Origin: Warburgia ugandensis
Lineage: Eukaryota; Streptophyta; Magnoliopsida; Canellales; Canellaceae
Assembly: GCA_035236585.1 (NCBI GenBank)
Contig: CP141128.1
Coordinates: 23,775,618-23,839,617 of the forward strand
Length of the DNA: 64,000 nt
Direction of reading: 5' to 3'
Under the pieces are notes generated by a model that was given only the letters and a program-made list of their open reading frames with translations, was not told where the DNA came from and ran no database searches. Position numbers and translations under genes: made by a program. Below, piece by piece: positions 10,920 to 24,058 of the stretch (position 1 is the stretch's first letter; every line of letters begins with the position of its first letter).

Positions 10920-13366
10920 TGTTTTTCAAGTAAATATATGGGTTTATTATTATTATTATCAATTTTTGGACTGCTATATATTATGCTTTATAGCAAAAAT
11001 TATAGTGATTGTTTTGTTCAAAATGAAAGTATTTCCAATCAAGTTTTTAGCTATTATTTTTTTTTATTTTATAGTAGTAATTATAGTGATTCATTAAAAA
11101 TAAAAGTATTTCCAATCTTGTTTTTGGCTACAATATTTTTTATTATATAACAGTAATTATGGTGACTATTTTGTTATAAATACATGACATTTCAATCATG
11201 TTTTGGACAACTATATGTTATGCTTTATAAATAATAATTATAATTATCTTTTATTCTAAAGATTTGTGTTTATAGTTATATCTCAAGATGCTATATTTTA
11301 CATAATAATTATAGTCACAATAGTACTTGTGCATATGTGTGTTTTCAATTATGTTTTGGATAGCTACATTTGATGCATTACTGTAAAAATTAAAGTTATT
11401 GTTGTGCAAGTAAATGTATGAGTTTTCTATTACATTTTGGATTGCTATATATTATTCTTTGTTGCAAATTTATAGTGATTTTACACTTGAAAATAAAAGT
11501 GTTTACAATCATGTTTTTGGCTGTTATATTTTATATTTTATAAAAATATTGAGGGTCACTATTTTGCTCTAAATACATGACTTTACAATCATGTTTGGGA
11601 CAACTATATGTTATGCTTTACTAATAATAATTATGGGTTTTTTCCTTCTAAAAAATCATGTTTTGAGTTATGTCTTAGGATGGTAAATTTCATATAATAA
11701 TTGTTGTGACAGTATTGGTTGTAGATATACGAGTTTTCCATTACGTTTTGGACAGTTACATTTTATCCATTATTATAAAAATTATAGTTACCGTATTGCA
11801 AGTAAATATATGAGTTTTCTATCAAGTTTTGGACTACAATATATTATCTTTATAGCAAAAATTGTAGTGATTATTTTGTTTGAAAATGAAGTATTTTTTA
11901 TCAAGTTTTTGGCTAGTATATATTTTATTTTATAGTAGTAATTGGGGTGACTATTTTGTAAGAAATAAATGAATTTTCAATCAAGTTTTGGATGACTATA
12001 CATTATTATTTATAGATATTTTTTGTGCTAAAAATATGTGTTTCCAATTATGCCTCAGGATGCAATATTTTATATAATAGTTTTCAATCATGTTTTGGAT
12101 GACTACATTTTATGCATTATTTTAAAAATTATAGTTAAATATATGAGTTTCCTTTAAAGTTTTGGACTACTATATATTATGCTTTATAGCAAAAATTGTA
12201 GTGGTTGTTTTGTTCAAAAATGAAATTATTTCCAATTAGGTTTTTGGCTATTATAGTTTTTTTATTTTATAGTAGTAATTGTGGTGACTATTTTGATATA
12301 AATACATGACTTTTCAATCAAGTTTTGGATGACTATATGTTATAATTTATAAATTAAAATTATTGATTTTTTTATTGTAAAAATATGTGTTTCTAATTAT
12401 ACCTTGGGATACAATATTTTGTATAATGATTACTATTACAATATTGCCTATGGATATATATGTTTTTAATTATGTTTTGGATGGCTACATATTATGCATT
12501 ATTATAAAAATTATAGTTATTATTATGGAAGATAATATATGAGTTTTCTATCAAGTTTTGGAATGCAATGTATTATACTTTATAGTAAAAATTGTAGTGA
12601 TTGTTTTGTTTAAAAATGAACATATTTCCATTCATGTTGTTGGTTGCTATATTTTTTATTTTGTAGCAGTAATTATGGTGACTATTTTGAAGATAAATAC
12701 ATGACTTTTTAATCATGTTTTGGAAAACTATATGTTATGCTTTATAAATAATAATTATAGTTATTTTTTTATTCTAAAAATTTGTGTTTTCAATTAGGTC
12801 TCAAAAGTGTATAATTTATATAATAACTATGGTGACAATATTGCATATGGATATAAGAGTTTTCAATTATGTTTTGGACGGCTACATTTTATGCATTATT
12901 GAAAAAATTATAGTCATTGTTGCACAAGTAAATATATGAGTTTTTTTATCAAGTTTTGGACTGCTACATATTTTTCTTTGATTCAAAATTATAGTAATTA
13001 TGTTGCTTAAAAATTAAAGTATTTAAAATGAAGTTTTGGGATGCTTTTTTTTTTTATAACAATAATTATGATCACTACTTTACTATAAAAACATAAATTT
13101 TCTATCAAGTTTTTGACAACTATATGTTATGCTTTATAAATAATAATTATAGGGGTTTTTTTTCCTTCTATAAATTTGTCTTTTCAGTTATGTCTTGGGA
13201 TGGTGTATTTTATATAATAATTATGGTGACAATATTTCTTATGGATATAAGTGTTTTCAATTATGTTTTGCATGGTTACATTTTATGCATTATTGTTAAA
13301 ATTAAAATTACTATTTTTCAGGTAAATATATCAGTTTTCTATCAACTTTTGGATTGCAATTAATGA
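10920..13366 (+). repeat. AT-rich satellite, block 2, plus orientation
   Basis: The same satellite family and orientation as 1201-4045, resuming in mid-monomer after the truncated LTR. Sub-repeat landmarks (GTTTTGGA..., TATAATAATTATGGTGAC, GAGTTTTCTATCAAG) recur throughout. No gene is seen. The open frame at 13124-13363 is a satellite reading also present in diverged form at 2577-2828. Confidence 0.9.
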
Positions 13367-14093
13367 AAATACTTATCTCCATAAGCAATATTGTCACCAT
13401 AATTATTATATAAAATATAGCATCCTAAGACATAACTAAAAATAGATAATTTTTTTACAAGTAAAAATATTACCATAATTATTATTTATAAATCATTACA
13501 TATAGTTATCTAAAACTTAATTGAAAAATAATGTATTTATAGAAAAATAATCACCATAATTACAACTATAAAATAAAAAAATCAGCCCAAAATTTGATTG
13601 GAAATACTTTTATTTTGAAGCAAAACAATCACTACAATTTTTTGTATAAAGCATAATATATAGCAACAAAAAATATGATATAAAACTCATATATTTACTT
13701 GCAAAATAATAACTATAATTTTTACAATAATGCATAATATGTAGCTGTCACAAATATAATTGAAAACACTTATATCCATAGACAATATTGTCATAAAATT
13801 ATTATATAAAATACAACATCCAAAGACATAACTGAAAACACGTATTTTTGTAGGTAAAAAAATTATAATTATTATAATTTATAAAGCATTGAAATATATT
13901 CATCCAAAACTTGATTGAAAACTCATGTATTTATTGTAAAATGGTCACCATAATTATTGCTATAATATAAAAAAATAATAGCCCAAAACATGATTGGAAA
14001 TACTTTTATTTTGAAGCAAAACAATCACTATAACTTTTGGTATAAAGAATTATACATAGTAATTAAAAACATGATATAAAGCTCATGTATTTA
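13367..14093 (-). repeat. AT-rich satellite, block 2b, inverted
   Basis: From about 13367 the satellite reads in reverse complement (for example CATAAGCAATATTGTCACC near 13380 against GGTGACAATATT...TATGG on the plus side). All satellite farther right keeps this orientation. It ends at the LTR start at 14094, with ATTTA at 14089-14093 as target duplication. Confidence 0.9.
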
Positions 14094-15082
14094 TGTGATG
14101 ACCCGGGTTTTTCATATGCATTTTTAAATGCAAAACTAATTTCTAGGGCAGGATCGATCCCTATTTGAAAATACTTTTAAAAAACAATGCAATGAAGTGA
14201 AAAATTCTTTTATTTTTAAACTCATTTTGAAAACCTCAAGTGTCATTGACTTTCAAGATGAACAGGAAATTTTGAGAATAAAGAAAAATCATAAATGTTT
14301 CCCAAGTCTATCCGGTCACAACACACAGTCCTACTGTAAAAAGTACAGATATATGTCCAAAGGGGTAAATCGTATACTTACATTTATATGTGTCTTCTCT
14401 TCATTCACTTGATAGTAGAACTGACATTTTCTGATGCTTCTTCTACTTCTTTTGGGCTAATCTATAAAAATAATATATTTGGGTGAGTATTCCTCATACC
14501 CAGCAGGTGATCTGATACTACTATTTTGAAAACTCATCATGCAACATGTATAATTTAAGGAACTTCTCATCTAAAACATTAGTGATCCCTTTTTGTGTAA
14601 ACATGTATATTTGTGCATAAAATGTAAGCTCATTGATGCAATGCAGCCATGAAATTTGTATGCAAATCTAGTCTTCTAAATATGACTAGAATTCAATAGA
14701 TCCAAGTAATAAGATTCTCGGCAACATATCAAACCAACGAGTAAAATATAATAATCATGAAACTCTTAAAAGAGTCATCATTCAAATCAGATACTGACAT
14801 CACTATAAGTATCATGCACATGGTCTCTTAGCGAACACATCAAGCCAACTAGTCACAAGTACTCATTTACAACCATCTCAATGCTATATGCATATCGATA
14901 AAACTGAAATCATAGGGTCAACTATGCTCACAATTAGCACACAGCTAGAATCGTGTGGCTACGGTATCTGGAGACCCACCCACCATAGTCCTCCATGGTG
15001 ACTATGGATATGTCCTCGAAAGGGTGCTGTGAATACCTCTAGTGGTCCTCCTTGTTTACCACAGTAGTCAGGGAAGGGACAA

Positions 15083-15120
15083 TGCCTTTTTGGCAGTGAT
15101 ACCATCCACCTTTTTAGTGG
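15083..15120 (-). other. Conserved LTR core with two small hairpins
   Basis: TGCC-TTTTT-GGCA (15083-15095) is followed by CCAC-CTTTTTA-GTGG (15107-15120). The pair sits in a block of roughly 200 bp shared by LTRs at 21233-21370, 36121-36250, 37420-37492 and, on the other strand, 23960-24180. The hairpin arms remain pairable while the loops vary. Confidence 0.5.
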
Positions 15121-16538
15121 TAGAGGCTAGGAGGCCAACCCCATACAACCTCTCAGCATAGTGCCTACCAGGCTCATCAACCCGAAATATAAAAATAATG
15201 TCCTCTTTGGGTCCCTCACAACTGCCTAACCAGCATCTTTTGGGCACTCCAGCATCTTTTGATAACCCTCAAGGATATGCACCATATGATGGCATTATGA
15301 TATACTATATATGATATGGCAACCCTCCATCTCAAGCATAGTAAATCAGCCAATTTATGCAATTATTTTCAAAACATGTGAGTAATGCATAAGATCTAGT
15401 CATGCCAATGATCACATTCAAGACCATAATTCATAAAGACAATTCTAGAACATCATATCTCAAAAAAATGCTAAATATGGTAATAAAGTCAAGTAAATCA
15501 ATTAGGGTTTGGAATGCATTTGAAAACTTAGCAGTATCAGACTACCTATCTCGACTACTATTACTTAACTTTTACTTAACTTGTGTTCCTCTCCAATGAG
15601 AGTCCTAGCGTACCTTGGTGAAGTCCTGCATATTATTTGGAAATAAGAATCCGAATATTATTTCCTATTTTACAGATCAATAGCTAGATCTATACTATAG
15701 GTTATAGATCTCTAATTTGTGGGTTTCTAATAGTTAATTTATGTAATTTAGGGTTGATCTAGGTATATCAATCTCCTAATATATCAAATGGATCAATCCA
15801 TGAGTTTTGATCATCTTTGTTCTTGCCGATCTACGAGATTTCCATGGTTTTTGGGCTATAGTCATATAAAATAGTTCTCTGGTCCTAAGTTTCACAGTCT
15901 CATTAAGTCCGCATCGTCGATACGAATGCAACGGTTCTTTTGGATCGTCAATCAGAGTTATATAGCCTCCTTAATTGTAGTTTTAATGTCATGCATCAAC
16001 GGATGAACCAAAATTGTCCGTGTAGGGCCCGCGCGTCACACGCCCAAAGGACACCCCAGGGCATGCATCTTGGTCTCGCATTATGCGCGTGTATCTTGGC
16101 ACATGTGTGGGGCTACCTTGATGGAACGGCTCAATCTGGACCGTCCAAACATCCCCGCCCCAGATCAACACCCAAGATACCATGATGCATGGACTGTCTT
16201 GGGTATCCTGGGGTTTTGGGGTCCCACGAATGAAATGGACAGCTCAGATTTCACATCCAAGCTGCCCAGGTGGTGGATCTGTAATAGATCCGTTACAGAT
16301 CCACCACCCACTGGTCTCACCAGTGATGAATCACTGGTGAGACCAGATCTGACCGAATTCTAGGGGGAAAATGGAGGGGAAGAAGAGAGGGAAGGAGAGG
16401 AGAGAAAGGTCGTACCTCAGAGTCCCCCGTGGATGCCTGACTGAAGCTCCGATCAGGGCTAAAAGCCCTTGTTGTCGGAACATAGAGAGAGGGATTTAGG
16501 ATGGAAAAACGCATTGATGGGAGAGGGGGAGTGGAGGA

Positions 16539-16585
16539 ATTTTATAGGCGAGGGAAGGCATGCCGTCCCATGGCGGTGCCGCCAT
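16539..16585 (-). promoter_or_regulatory. LTR core promoter: GCC hairpin plus TATA box
   Basis: The minus strand reads ATGGCGGCACCGCCAT (16570-16585), then CCTATAAAAT (16539-16548), about 400 bp into the LTR. This gives a U3 of roughly 0.4 kb and puts the transcription start near 16510. The layout repeats in the sister LTRs. Confidence 0.6.
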
Positions 16586-16957
16586 TTTTTTGGCACTGCC
16601 TTACAGAGGCAGTGCTATTAGGTCGATGGCTGGATGTAGGGGACGACCACGGGTGTCGTTATAAAAAAAAAAACCACTGTGTTTTTGGTCCTTTTTCATT
16701 TTTAGGTTCAAATTACACAAATGCCCATAACTTGGTCATACGAACTCTGTTTTTGGTGTTCTTTGAGGCGTTTGATTCCATTTCGAGCGTAGAATCTAAT
16801 GATGCTAACTTTTTCTCACAAACTCCTTTGTTTTATATTTTATTTAAAATAGAACATTTAATATAGTTAATTCTATATATAATCTTACAATTTAATCAAT
16901 TTCTATCAATTTAGTACAAGCGATGCAAAAATAGCATAACATGTTTGAGTCATTACA

Positions 16958-17041
16958 ATTTACATGCAAAACAGTAACTACAATTTTACAATAATGCATA
17001 ATATGTCACCATCCAAAACATAATTGAAAACACTTATATCC
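16958..17041 (-). repeat. 84-bp satellite fragment between LTR and interior
   Basis: AT-rich satellite starting ATTTACATGCAAAA. It aligns with the satellite right of the other LTR (25925-26008) with only a handful of differences over the first ~75 bp. It then joins element interior sequence at 17042. Its position, exactly where a polypurine tract should meet a 3' LTR, is anomalous. Confidence 0.8.
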
Positions 17042-20000
17042 ACAATTTCATCCTCAAAATTCCACAATTTACTATCTCCATGTTATTTGTCTCCTAGACT
17101 ACCTCTTGATGACTGCATTCTCCCTTAGTACTTTGACTAAGAAAATTTCTTTGCTTCATCCCATATATCTCTCATCCAATACTTCAATTGAGTAAATAAG
17201 TAAAATAAATTTCATTCTTGAAATTCTATTCATGTTGCCTTGCAAACAAATCTAGGCACATCCTCAAATTATCATCCTCATAATGCCTTCCATAAAAGCC
17301 TTAAATATAACAACTGTTTAGCTTGCTTTACGTACTCAGGAGCTACTTCCACTGCATTCTTTACTTAATCTCTTGTCTTTTATTTTGACTAGTAGAGGAT
17401 AATATCTTTTGCCTCTTGTCTTCCATCAAATGACCTATTACTCATTAGAGTCTCTTAAGGGTTGACTGTACCTTGCTAGTAAGACTCCTAAAAAGTTTAT
17501 ACTCTTACCATCAAGTCTCACTTGGCTCATATGTTCGTCAAGAAACTTCAATGTGACTTGGCTCATATGTTCTTCAAGAAACTTCAATGATTGATACAAT
17601 ATAACTTCTCATCTCTTAATATCAATGCTAAGAGTTTCCTTCATACCCACTCCTTTATTTGGAAAGGTGTTTAACTACTAGCCTCCAAACTTCATGTTCC
17701 AATTGTTTTTCACCTTTCATATGTGCTTTGCTTCCTAAACCAATGTTTACATTCATAATGGAACCATGAAAACAAATCAAGTAGCATCTTACCTTAATGA
17801 TACTAATACATACTACAAATATGATTGAGTTCTATGCAAATATGATTGAATTCTATCAAATATATTCCTCCTCAAAGAATTGATTCAAAATCATGTCAAC
17901 AGTTTATGGTGAATTTATCTTAATAGATCGAATGTTCTTATCTCATTATTTTCCTAGAATTGTCATTAGAATTTCCAACCACAATTATACTCCTGTCAAA
18001 AGTCTCTTATCTCTAATAGAGGCCACTTACTATGTTTCATGGTTTCCTTGCTTGATGATTCTCTTAGGGACCTCCCAGACCAAATATCCTATACTCAATC
18101 CAGTAAAGTTAACCCTTATAACATTTACTTCTATTCGGTTTCTTCAGTTGGTCTTTGTACTTGATATGCACATATAACAAATACCTTCTTATTTAAGGGC
18201 AATTAAACATCAGCTATTACTATATAGTGTGATGACTTTCTTAACTCTTCTCCTTCCATTTCCTATATCGATAGATTGTGTAATCATTTATCAAGGCTTT
18301 GCCATTAAGTCTTAATGGTCAGGAGGTATCATTATAAGTAGTGATTATTTCATTTCCTTAAATTTCATCTTTCAAGTTACACCTCATACCTATTTTATAA
18401 CAACACTAACTATCCAATAGCTATCATATACACACAGGAAGTATCGAGCATCTTCTTAGACATAGACAAAGATTCTGCCTTATTACTTGTATATCCTTTC
18501 CCAAATTTACAAGCTATGAGCTCAAAGGTCTTTAAAGTAATCGATGCTTAACAACCTTTCCTCCGAACCCAAGCAATGGCATACCTTTCCAGACTCAAAG
18601 TGACCTCCATAGCTTGTCATCTATTAAGGTTTGGGAATATTAGCAATTGTCGTCATTGCTTTCGATCATTTCTCATTCTACCTCTGTCTCAGTTGTGTAC
18701 TACGTCTATTGCACTCTTAGAGCCTCCAATTACTTAGTCTAATCAATTGATTTCCTTTAGGGAAATACTCATGTCTAAGTACCCATAACATCCTTCATAA
18801 CTTAGGCTACTATCTAGTAGATATTATTATGGTTAATTAGATATGATTTGAATACCTTAGCTCAATCAACATTATTCTAAAGATAATGACACTTACATCT
18901 AGGCTAAATAATGTTGTCAAAATACTTGCTCCTTCAATTTTTCTTAACGATATCAGAACCTCAAGTTGATTTTGATAATACTCTCAGCAATGAAGATCGA
19001 TGGGACAAGTCACTATTCTTGCTTATTTCTTTTCCCTATAACTTCACCATATAATGACAACATAGGGTATTATAAACATCTCCTTGTTGTGGACTACAAC
19101 CACTAGTGTTTCCTCATAAAATAATGGATCTAAGAAAATTCTAACTTCAACAATTAATATAAGCATCAAACTAATTGTATAATTTAATTCCTAATTTGAT
19201 CACAATTCTTCTTTAGAAATTTCTTTCAACATTATATCCTTAAATTCGATACCTTACTCAAAGTCTGCATTTTTATCTACTTTATCCCTATTATCTTTTT
19301 CCACAATAAAACCACCAACTCGACTACTATGAGTCCTTCAAATTTGATTGTTTTATCTTTCAATTTGGTGATATGACTCAAGATGAAGATCTTTGTTTCT
19401 ATGCTTTTCTTTCCTATCCTCCATAAATCATGATCTTCTTGTTTTGACTATTCAACATCCATCAAATACTTTTAGTTACCTATCTCTCTCTTACTATCAT
19501 TATTATCCCTTAGTCTGCATTCTCCTTTTATCTACTTAGATCAATATCTCTATCTGATTGGTTGCATATAATCGATATCACATCTACGTATTATGTTCAT
19601 GCTATACTTCCCTAATAAGTTCATGTCATGATCAATCTATCATCACATATTTGTCATCCCTATTAGATTATTATCAAAATCTTCTAATAACTTTGTTATA
19701 ATCAAATTCTTTGTCGTTCTTATCAAATTCAGTCTTTTACATCTACTGTCATATCCATGTTATACTCCTCATAATATGTCAATTATTGTACTCATCTTCT
19801 AGTCTGCTCTATTATACTCAAGTTGTCATTATAAGATAGCAATTTACTTTTCATAAAGTTCCAATTAAGTCATCTAGAATTGAGCTAAGTTCTTTTGAAT
19901 TCTCACTCTAATTGATCTAGTACAAGTCAAAGTTATCTATTAAGGGTTCCACCAATATCATCCTGTATTCTTATCATACTCTAATTCTCTTATACTAGTT

Positions 20001-20275
20001 TCCTTGTTTGCACTATTGCACAACAATCCTTAACCCCTAGGTATGTTAGACTAGAGTTTTGATAGGGTTTGAGCCATCCAATTCCTAAGTATTTGCTAGA
20101 CTCATTTCTCCTTCACCTATTTACTTATGATGTATTTCTCTGTGATTTTATTTCCTCTTCTAGTCACCTCTACTACTTATTTTTAGATTACTTTTTCTTA
20201 ATTAGTCTAGTCGTATATGACTTTTGGACATGCAAGACTGGTTGTGAAAGGATAAAACTGGGCTCTAATACCAAC
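17042..20275 (-). mobile_element. Non-coding interior of LARD-like element B
   Basis: About 3.2 kb. The left edge reads ATTTCATCCTCAAAATTCC, the complement of a GAGGATGAAAT polypurine-tract flank, so the interior is nearly complete at its 3' end, though the tract itself is gone. The right edge carries the PBS. No frame or motif for gag, protease, RT, RNase H or integrase is seen on the minus strand, and the longest open frames are under 100 codons. Size and emptiness parallel the interior at 7146-10535, but the two are not obviously alignable by eye. Confidence 0.65.
20262..20273 (-). other. Primer-binding site of element B
   Basis: The complement reads TGGTATTAGAGC, one transition away from the standard TGGTATCAGAGC initiator-Met tRNA site, 2 bp from the LTR end at 20276. 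It shows that the LTR to its right is the 5' LTR of a minus-strand element. Confidence 0.85.
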
Positions 20276-22709
20276 TGAGACGACCCGAGTTTTTCATATG
20301 CATTTTTAAATACAAAACTAATTCCTAGGGCAGGATTGATCCCTATTTGAAAACACTTTTAGAAAATAATGCAATGCAGTGGAAAATCTTTTATTTTTAA
20401 ACTCATTCTAAAAACCCCGAGTGTCATTGACTTTCAAGATGAACAAGAAATTTTGATAATAAAAAAAAATCATAAATGTTTCCCAGGTCTATCCAGTCAC
20501 AGCACATAGTCCTACTGTTGAAAGTATAGATACATGTCCAAAGGGGTAAATCGTATACTTACATTTATACGTGTCTTCTCTTCATTCACTTGATAGTAGA
20601 ACTGACATTTTCTTATGCTTCTTCTACTTCTTTTGGGCTAATCTATAAAAATAATATATTTGGGTGAGTATTCCTTATACCCAGTAGGTGATCTGATACT
20701 ATTATTTTGAAAACTCATCATGCAACCTGCATAATTCAAGGAACTTGTCATGTAAAACATTAGTGATTCCTTTTTGTGTAAACATGCATATTTGTGCATA
20801 AAATGTAAGCTCATTGATGCAATGTAGCCATGAAATCCGTACGCAAATCTAGTCTTCTAAATATGACTAGAAATCAATAGATACAAGTAATAAGATTCTC
20901 GGCAACATATCAAACCAACAAGTAAAATATAATAATCATGAAACTCTTAAAATAGTCATCATTCAAATCAGATGCTGGCATCACTATAAGTATCATGCAC
21001 ATGGTCTCTTAGCGAACACATCAAGCCAACTAGTCACAAGTACTCAATTACAACCATCTCAATGCTATATGCATATCGATAGAACTGAAATCCTAGGGTC
21101 AACTATGCTCACGATCAGCACACAGCTAGAATCGTGTGGCTCTGGTATCTGGAGACCCACTCACCATAGTCCTCCACAGCGACTATGGATATGTCCCCAA
21201 AAGGGTGCCATGAACACCTCTAGTGGTCGTCCCTATTTACCATGGCAGTCAGGGAAGGGACAATGCCTTTTTGGCAACGATACCGTCCATCTTTTTGGTG
21301 GTAGAGGCCGGGAGGCCAACCCCATACAACCCCTCAGCATAGTGCCCATCAGGCTCATCAGCCCGAAATATAAAAATAATGTCCTACTTTGGGTCCCTCC
21401 CAACTGCCTAACCAACTTCTTTTGGTAACCCTTAAGGATATGCACCATATGATGGCATTATGATATACTATATATGATATGGCAACCCTCCATCTCAAGC
21501 ATTGTAAATCAGGCAATTTATGCAATTATTTTCAAAACATGTGAGTAATGCATAAGATCTAGTCATGCCAATGATCACATTCAAGACCATAATTCATAAA
21601 GACAATTCTAGAACATCATATCTCGAAAACATGCTAAATATGGTAATAAAGTCAAGTAAATCAATTAGGGTTTGGAATGCATTTGAAAACTTAGCAGTAT
21701 CAGACTACCTATCTCGACTACTATTACTTAACTTTTACTTAACTTGTGTTCCTCTCCAATGAGAGTCCTAGCGTACCTTGGTGAAGTCCTGGATATTATT
21801 TGGAAATAAGAATCTGAATATTATTTCCTATTTTACAGATCAACTGCTAGATCTATACTGCAGGTTATAGATCTCTAATTTGTGGCTTTCTAATGGTTAA
21901 TTTATGTAATTTAGGGTTGATCTAGGTATATTAATCTCCTAATATATCAAATGGATCAATCAATGAGTTTTGATCATTTTTTATCTTGCCGATCTACGTG
22001 ATTTTTATGGTTTTTGTGCTATAGTCATATAAAATAGTTCTCTGGTCCTAAGTTTCATAGTCTCATTAGGTCTGCATCGTTGATATGAACGCAACAATTC
22101 TTTCGGATCATCAATTAGAGTTATATAGGCTCCTTAATTGTGGTTTTAATGTCGTGCATCAATGGACAAACCAGAATTGTCTGCATAGGGCCTGCATGTC
22201 ACGGTTCCCAGGATGTGTGCGCATCCCGGTCGAACCGCAACCGCACCCCCATGACTGCACACACCTGAAGGACACCCCAGGGTGTAATGACCCAAATTTT
22301 TGGAGACATTTTGTATAAAGAACAACCATGATGTTGCTATTTGCCAATGATATTATAACTTGTCTATTTTGGGAATGAATATATGTTTATTATATGATTA
22401 ATGGTCTTAATAGGTGGTTGGATATTTTATCTTAATTAAAATATAAAACTTAGGAATTTGTGAAGAAAATTAGTTCCACTAGATTCTACACTCAAAATGG
22501 AATCCAACGCCGAAAACGGAGCTCGTATGAAGAAGTTATAGGCGTTTGAAGATTGAGGGTATTTTTGTAAATTGCACCTAAAAACAAAAAAGATGAAAAA
22601 TGCAGGGGCCGTTTTGATAACGGCACCTCCATCTTCTTCCTCCTCTAGCTAGCTTTCCCAATTTTTCCAGAACTTCCAGCACCGCCTCTGTAAGGTGGTG
22701 CCAGAAAAA

Positions 22710-22740
22710 ATGGCGGCACCGCCTTAGCATGGCTATAAAT
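22710..22740 (+). promoter_or_regulatory. LTR core promoter of the nested solo LTR
   Basis: ATGGCGGCACCGCC (22710-22723) followed by the TATA box CTATAAAT (22733-22740), about 450 bp into the LTR. This is the plus-strand equivalent of the promoters at 16539-16585 and 25491-25539. The hairpin's outer pairs have eroded here. Confidence 0.55.
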
Positions 22741-24019
22741 CCTGATTCTCCCCTCCTCCTCAACCATCCTTTTCTCCCTCTCCTTCTCATTTTCTCTGGA
22801 TATCCTCACCCAAAAACATCTGACAGGCTAGGGTTTAGTGTAGGAAGGGGGCCACACCCACTAGAAGAGGTGCCATTACGGGCTGCCAGGTGAGTTCCCA
22901 CTTTTTCCTTGTGTTTTTCCCTTCTTTCCCTCATAGATCCATGCCGGATCTGGGTGTTTTCTGGCTAAAAATCACCAGGGAAAAACCCCAGGTGCGATGG
23001 GTCTCCCGACCCATCAAACCATACAATCTAGGGGATGCTCAGGCATGACATGCGCCCAAAATGTGCTCCTGGAGGAGGTCCTCGCGCACATCGCATGCAG
23101 GTGGAAACCTGGCTCAACCGGGACGCACGGGGCGTCCTGGGAGCCAAGACGCATCCCACCCGCATCGGGGACACGTCCATGGGACGTCTCCTGGGACACG
23201 CACTGTAGTGCGCCACTCGAGCATGCACTCACTTGCAACCGTGGTCGCAGCTCAATCGGGACGCATGGGCGTCCCAGGAACCGTGACGCTTGGGCCTATA
23301 GGGACGATCCTAGTTCATCTGTGACCTTACAACACTAAAAAGACAATTACAAGAGCTATAGGACTCTGATTAATAGTCCAAAAGAACCATTGCGTCCGTA
23401 ATTTCAATGCGGACCTAATAATACACTAAAAATTTAGGATCAACAGATTAGATCAACCCAAGAATGTCATAAAGTGGCTCCTAGAAGCCGACAAATCATA
23501 TAGATCTAACCTTTGCCCTATAAAACCTAGAAATAATGTCTGGATCTTATGTTTGAATGTCATTCAAGACTTTACCAAGGTATTGACTCAAATTAAAGAC
23601 AGGCACGAGCTCAGAAACGACGCTCGAGGTAGGTAGTCTGATACTACTCTATTTTCAAAATGCATCCCAAACTCTATTTAAGTTACCTGCTTTTATTACT
23701 GTATCTAGTATGTGTTTTAAACCATGCTATTCTTATACAAGTATGCGGGACCTGCTTTCATGATTTATGTATTTGACAAATCTTGCATTGATTTAAGAAT
23801 GCTGTTGGGAAATAATGTTTTTATACTAGTTACGGATTCATGACATTGCATAAGGTACTAGCATGAGTAGATTTTATGCAATACTCGCATACTTTGAAAA
23901 CAAATGCATAAATTGCATGACTTATGTTGATTGAGATTTGGATCATCTATGTATGTTTTTGGGCTATTGAGCTAGTGGGCACTATGCTGAGGGGTACGGG
24001 TTTGGCCTCCCAACCTCTA

Positions 24020-24058
24020 CCACCAAAAAGGTGGATGGTATCGCTGCCAAAAATGGCA
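24020..24058 (+). other. Two adjacent small hairpins in the LTR core
   Basis: CCACC-AAAAA-GGTGG (24020-24034) and TGCCA-AAAA-TGGCA (24045-24058). This is the sense-strand form of the pair found on the minus strand in LTRs A, B and C. Confidence 0.5.

Larger units (their letters stand above)
14094..16957 (-). mobile_element. LTR (2.9 kb), 3' LTR of element B or a solo LTR
   Basis: Minus-strand LTR from TGTAATGACTC (complement ending 16957) to ...CCCGGGTCATCACA (complement from 14094). ATTTA flanks it on both sides (14089-14093 and 16958-16962), as expected of a solo LTR. It is nevertheless closely similar to the 5' LTR at 20276-25924 (stretches near 15402-15599 and 21565-21762 are almost identical), and ATTTA also follows that LTR at 25925. 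It may therefore be the 3' LTR of one element spanning 14094-25924, with 84 bp of satellite intruding at 16958-17041. It carries the TATA/GCC promoter and the small hairpin core. Confidence 0.8.

Noticed and set aside
22997..23338. GC-rich overlapping frames on both strands that could suggest a host gene
   Set aside because: The stretch is inside a solo LTR with defined TG...CA ends and TSD. It corresponds to the GC-rich part of sister LTRs, and no domain is recognisable.
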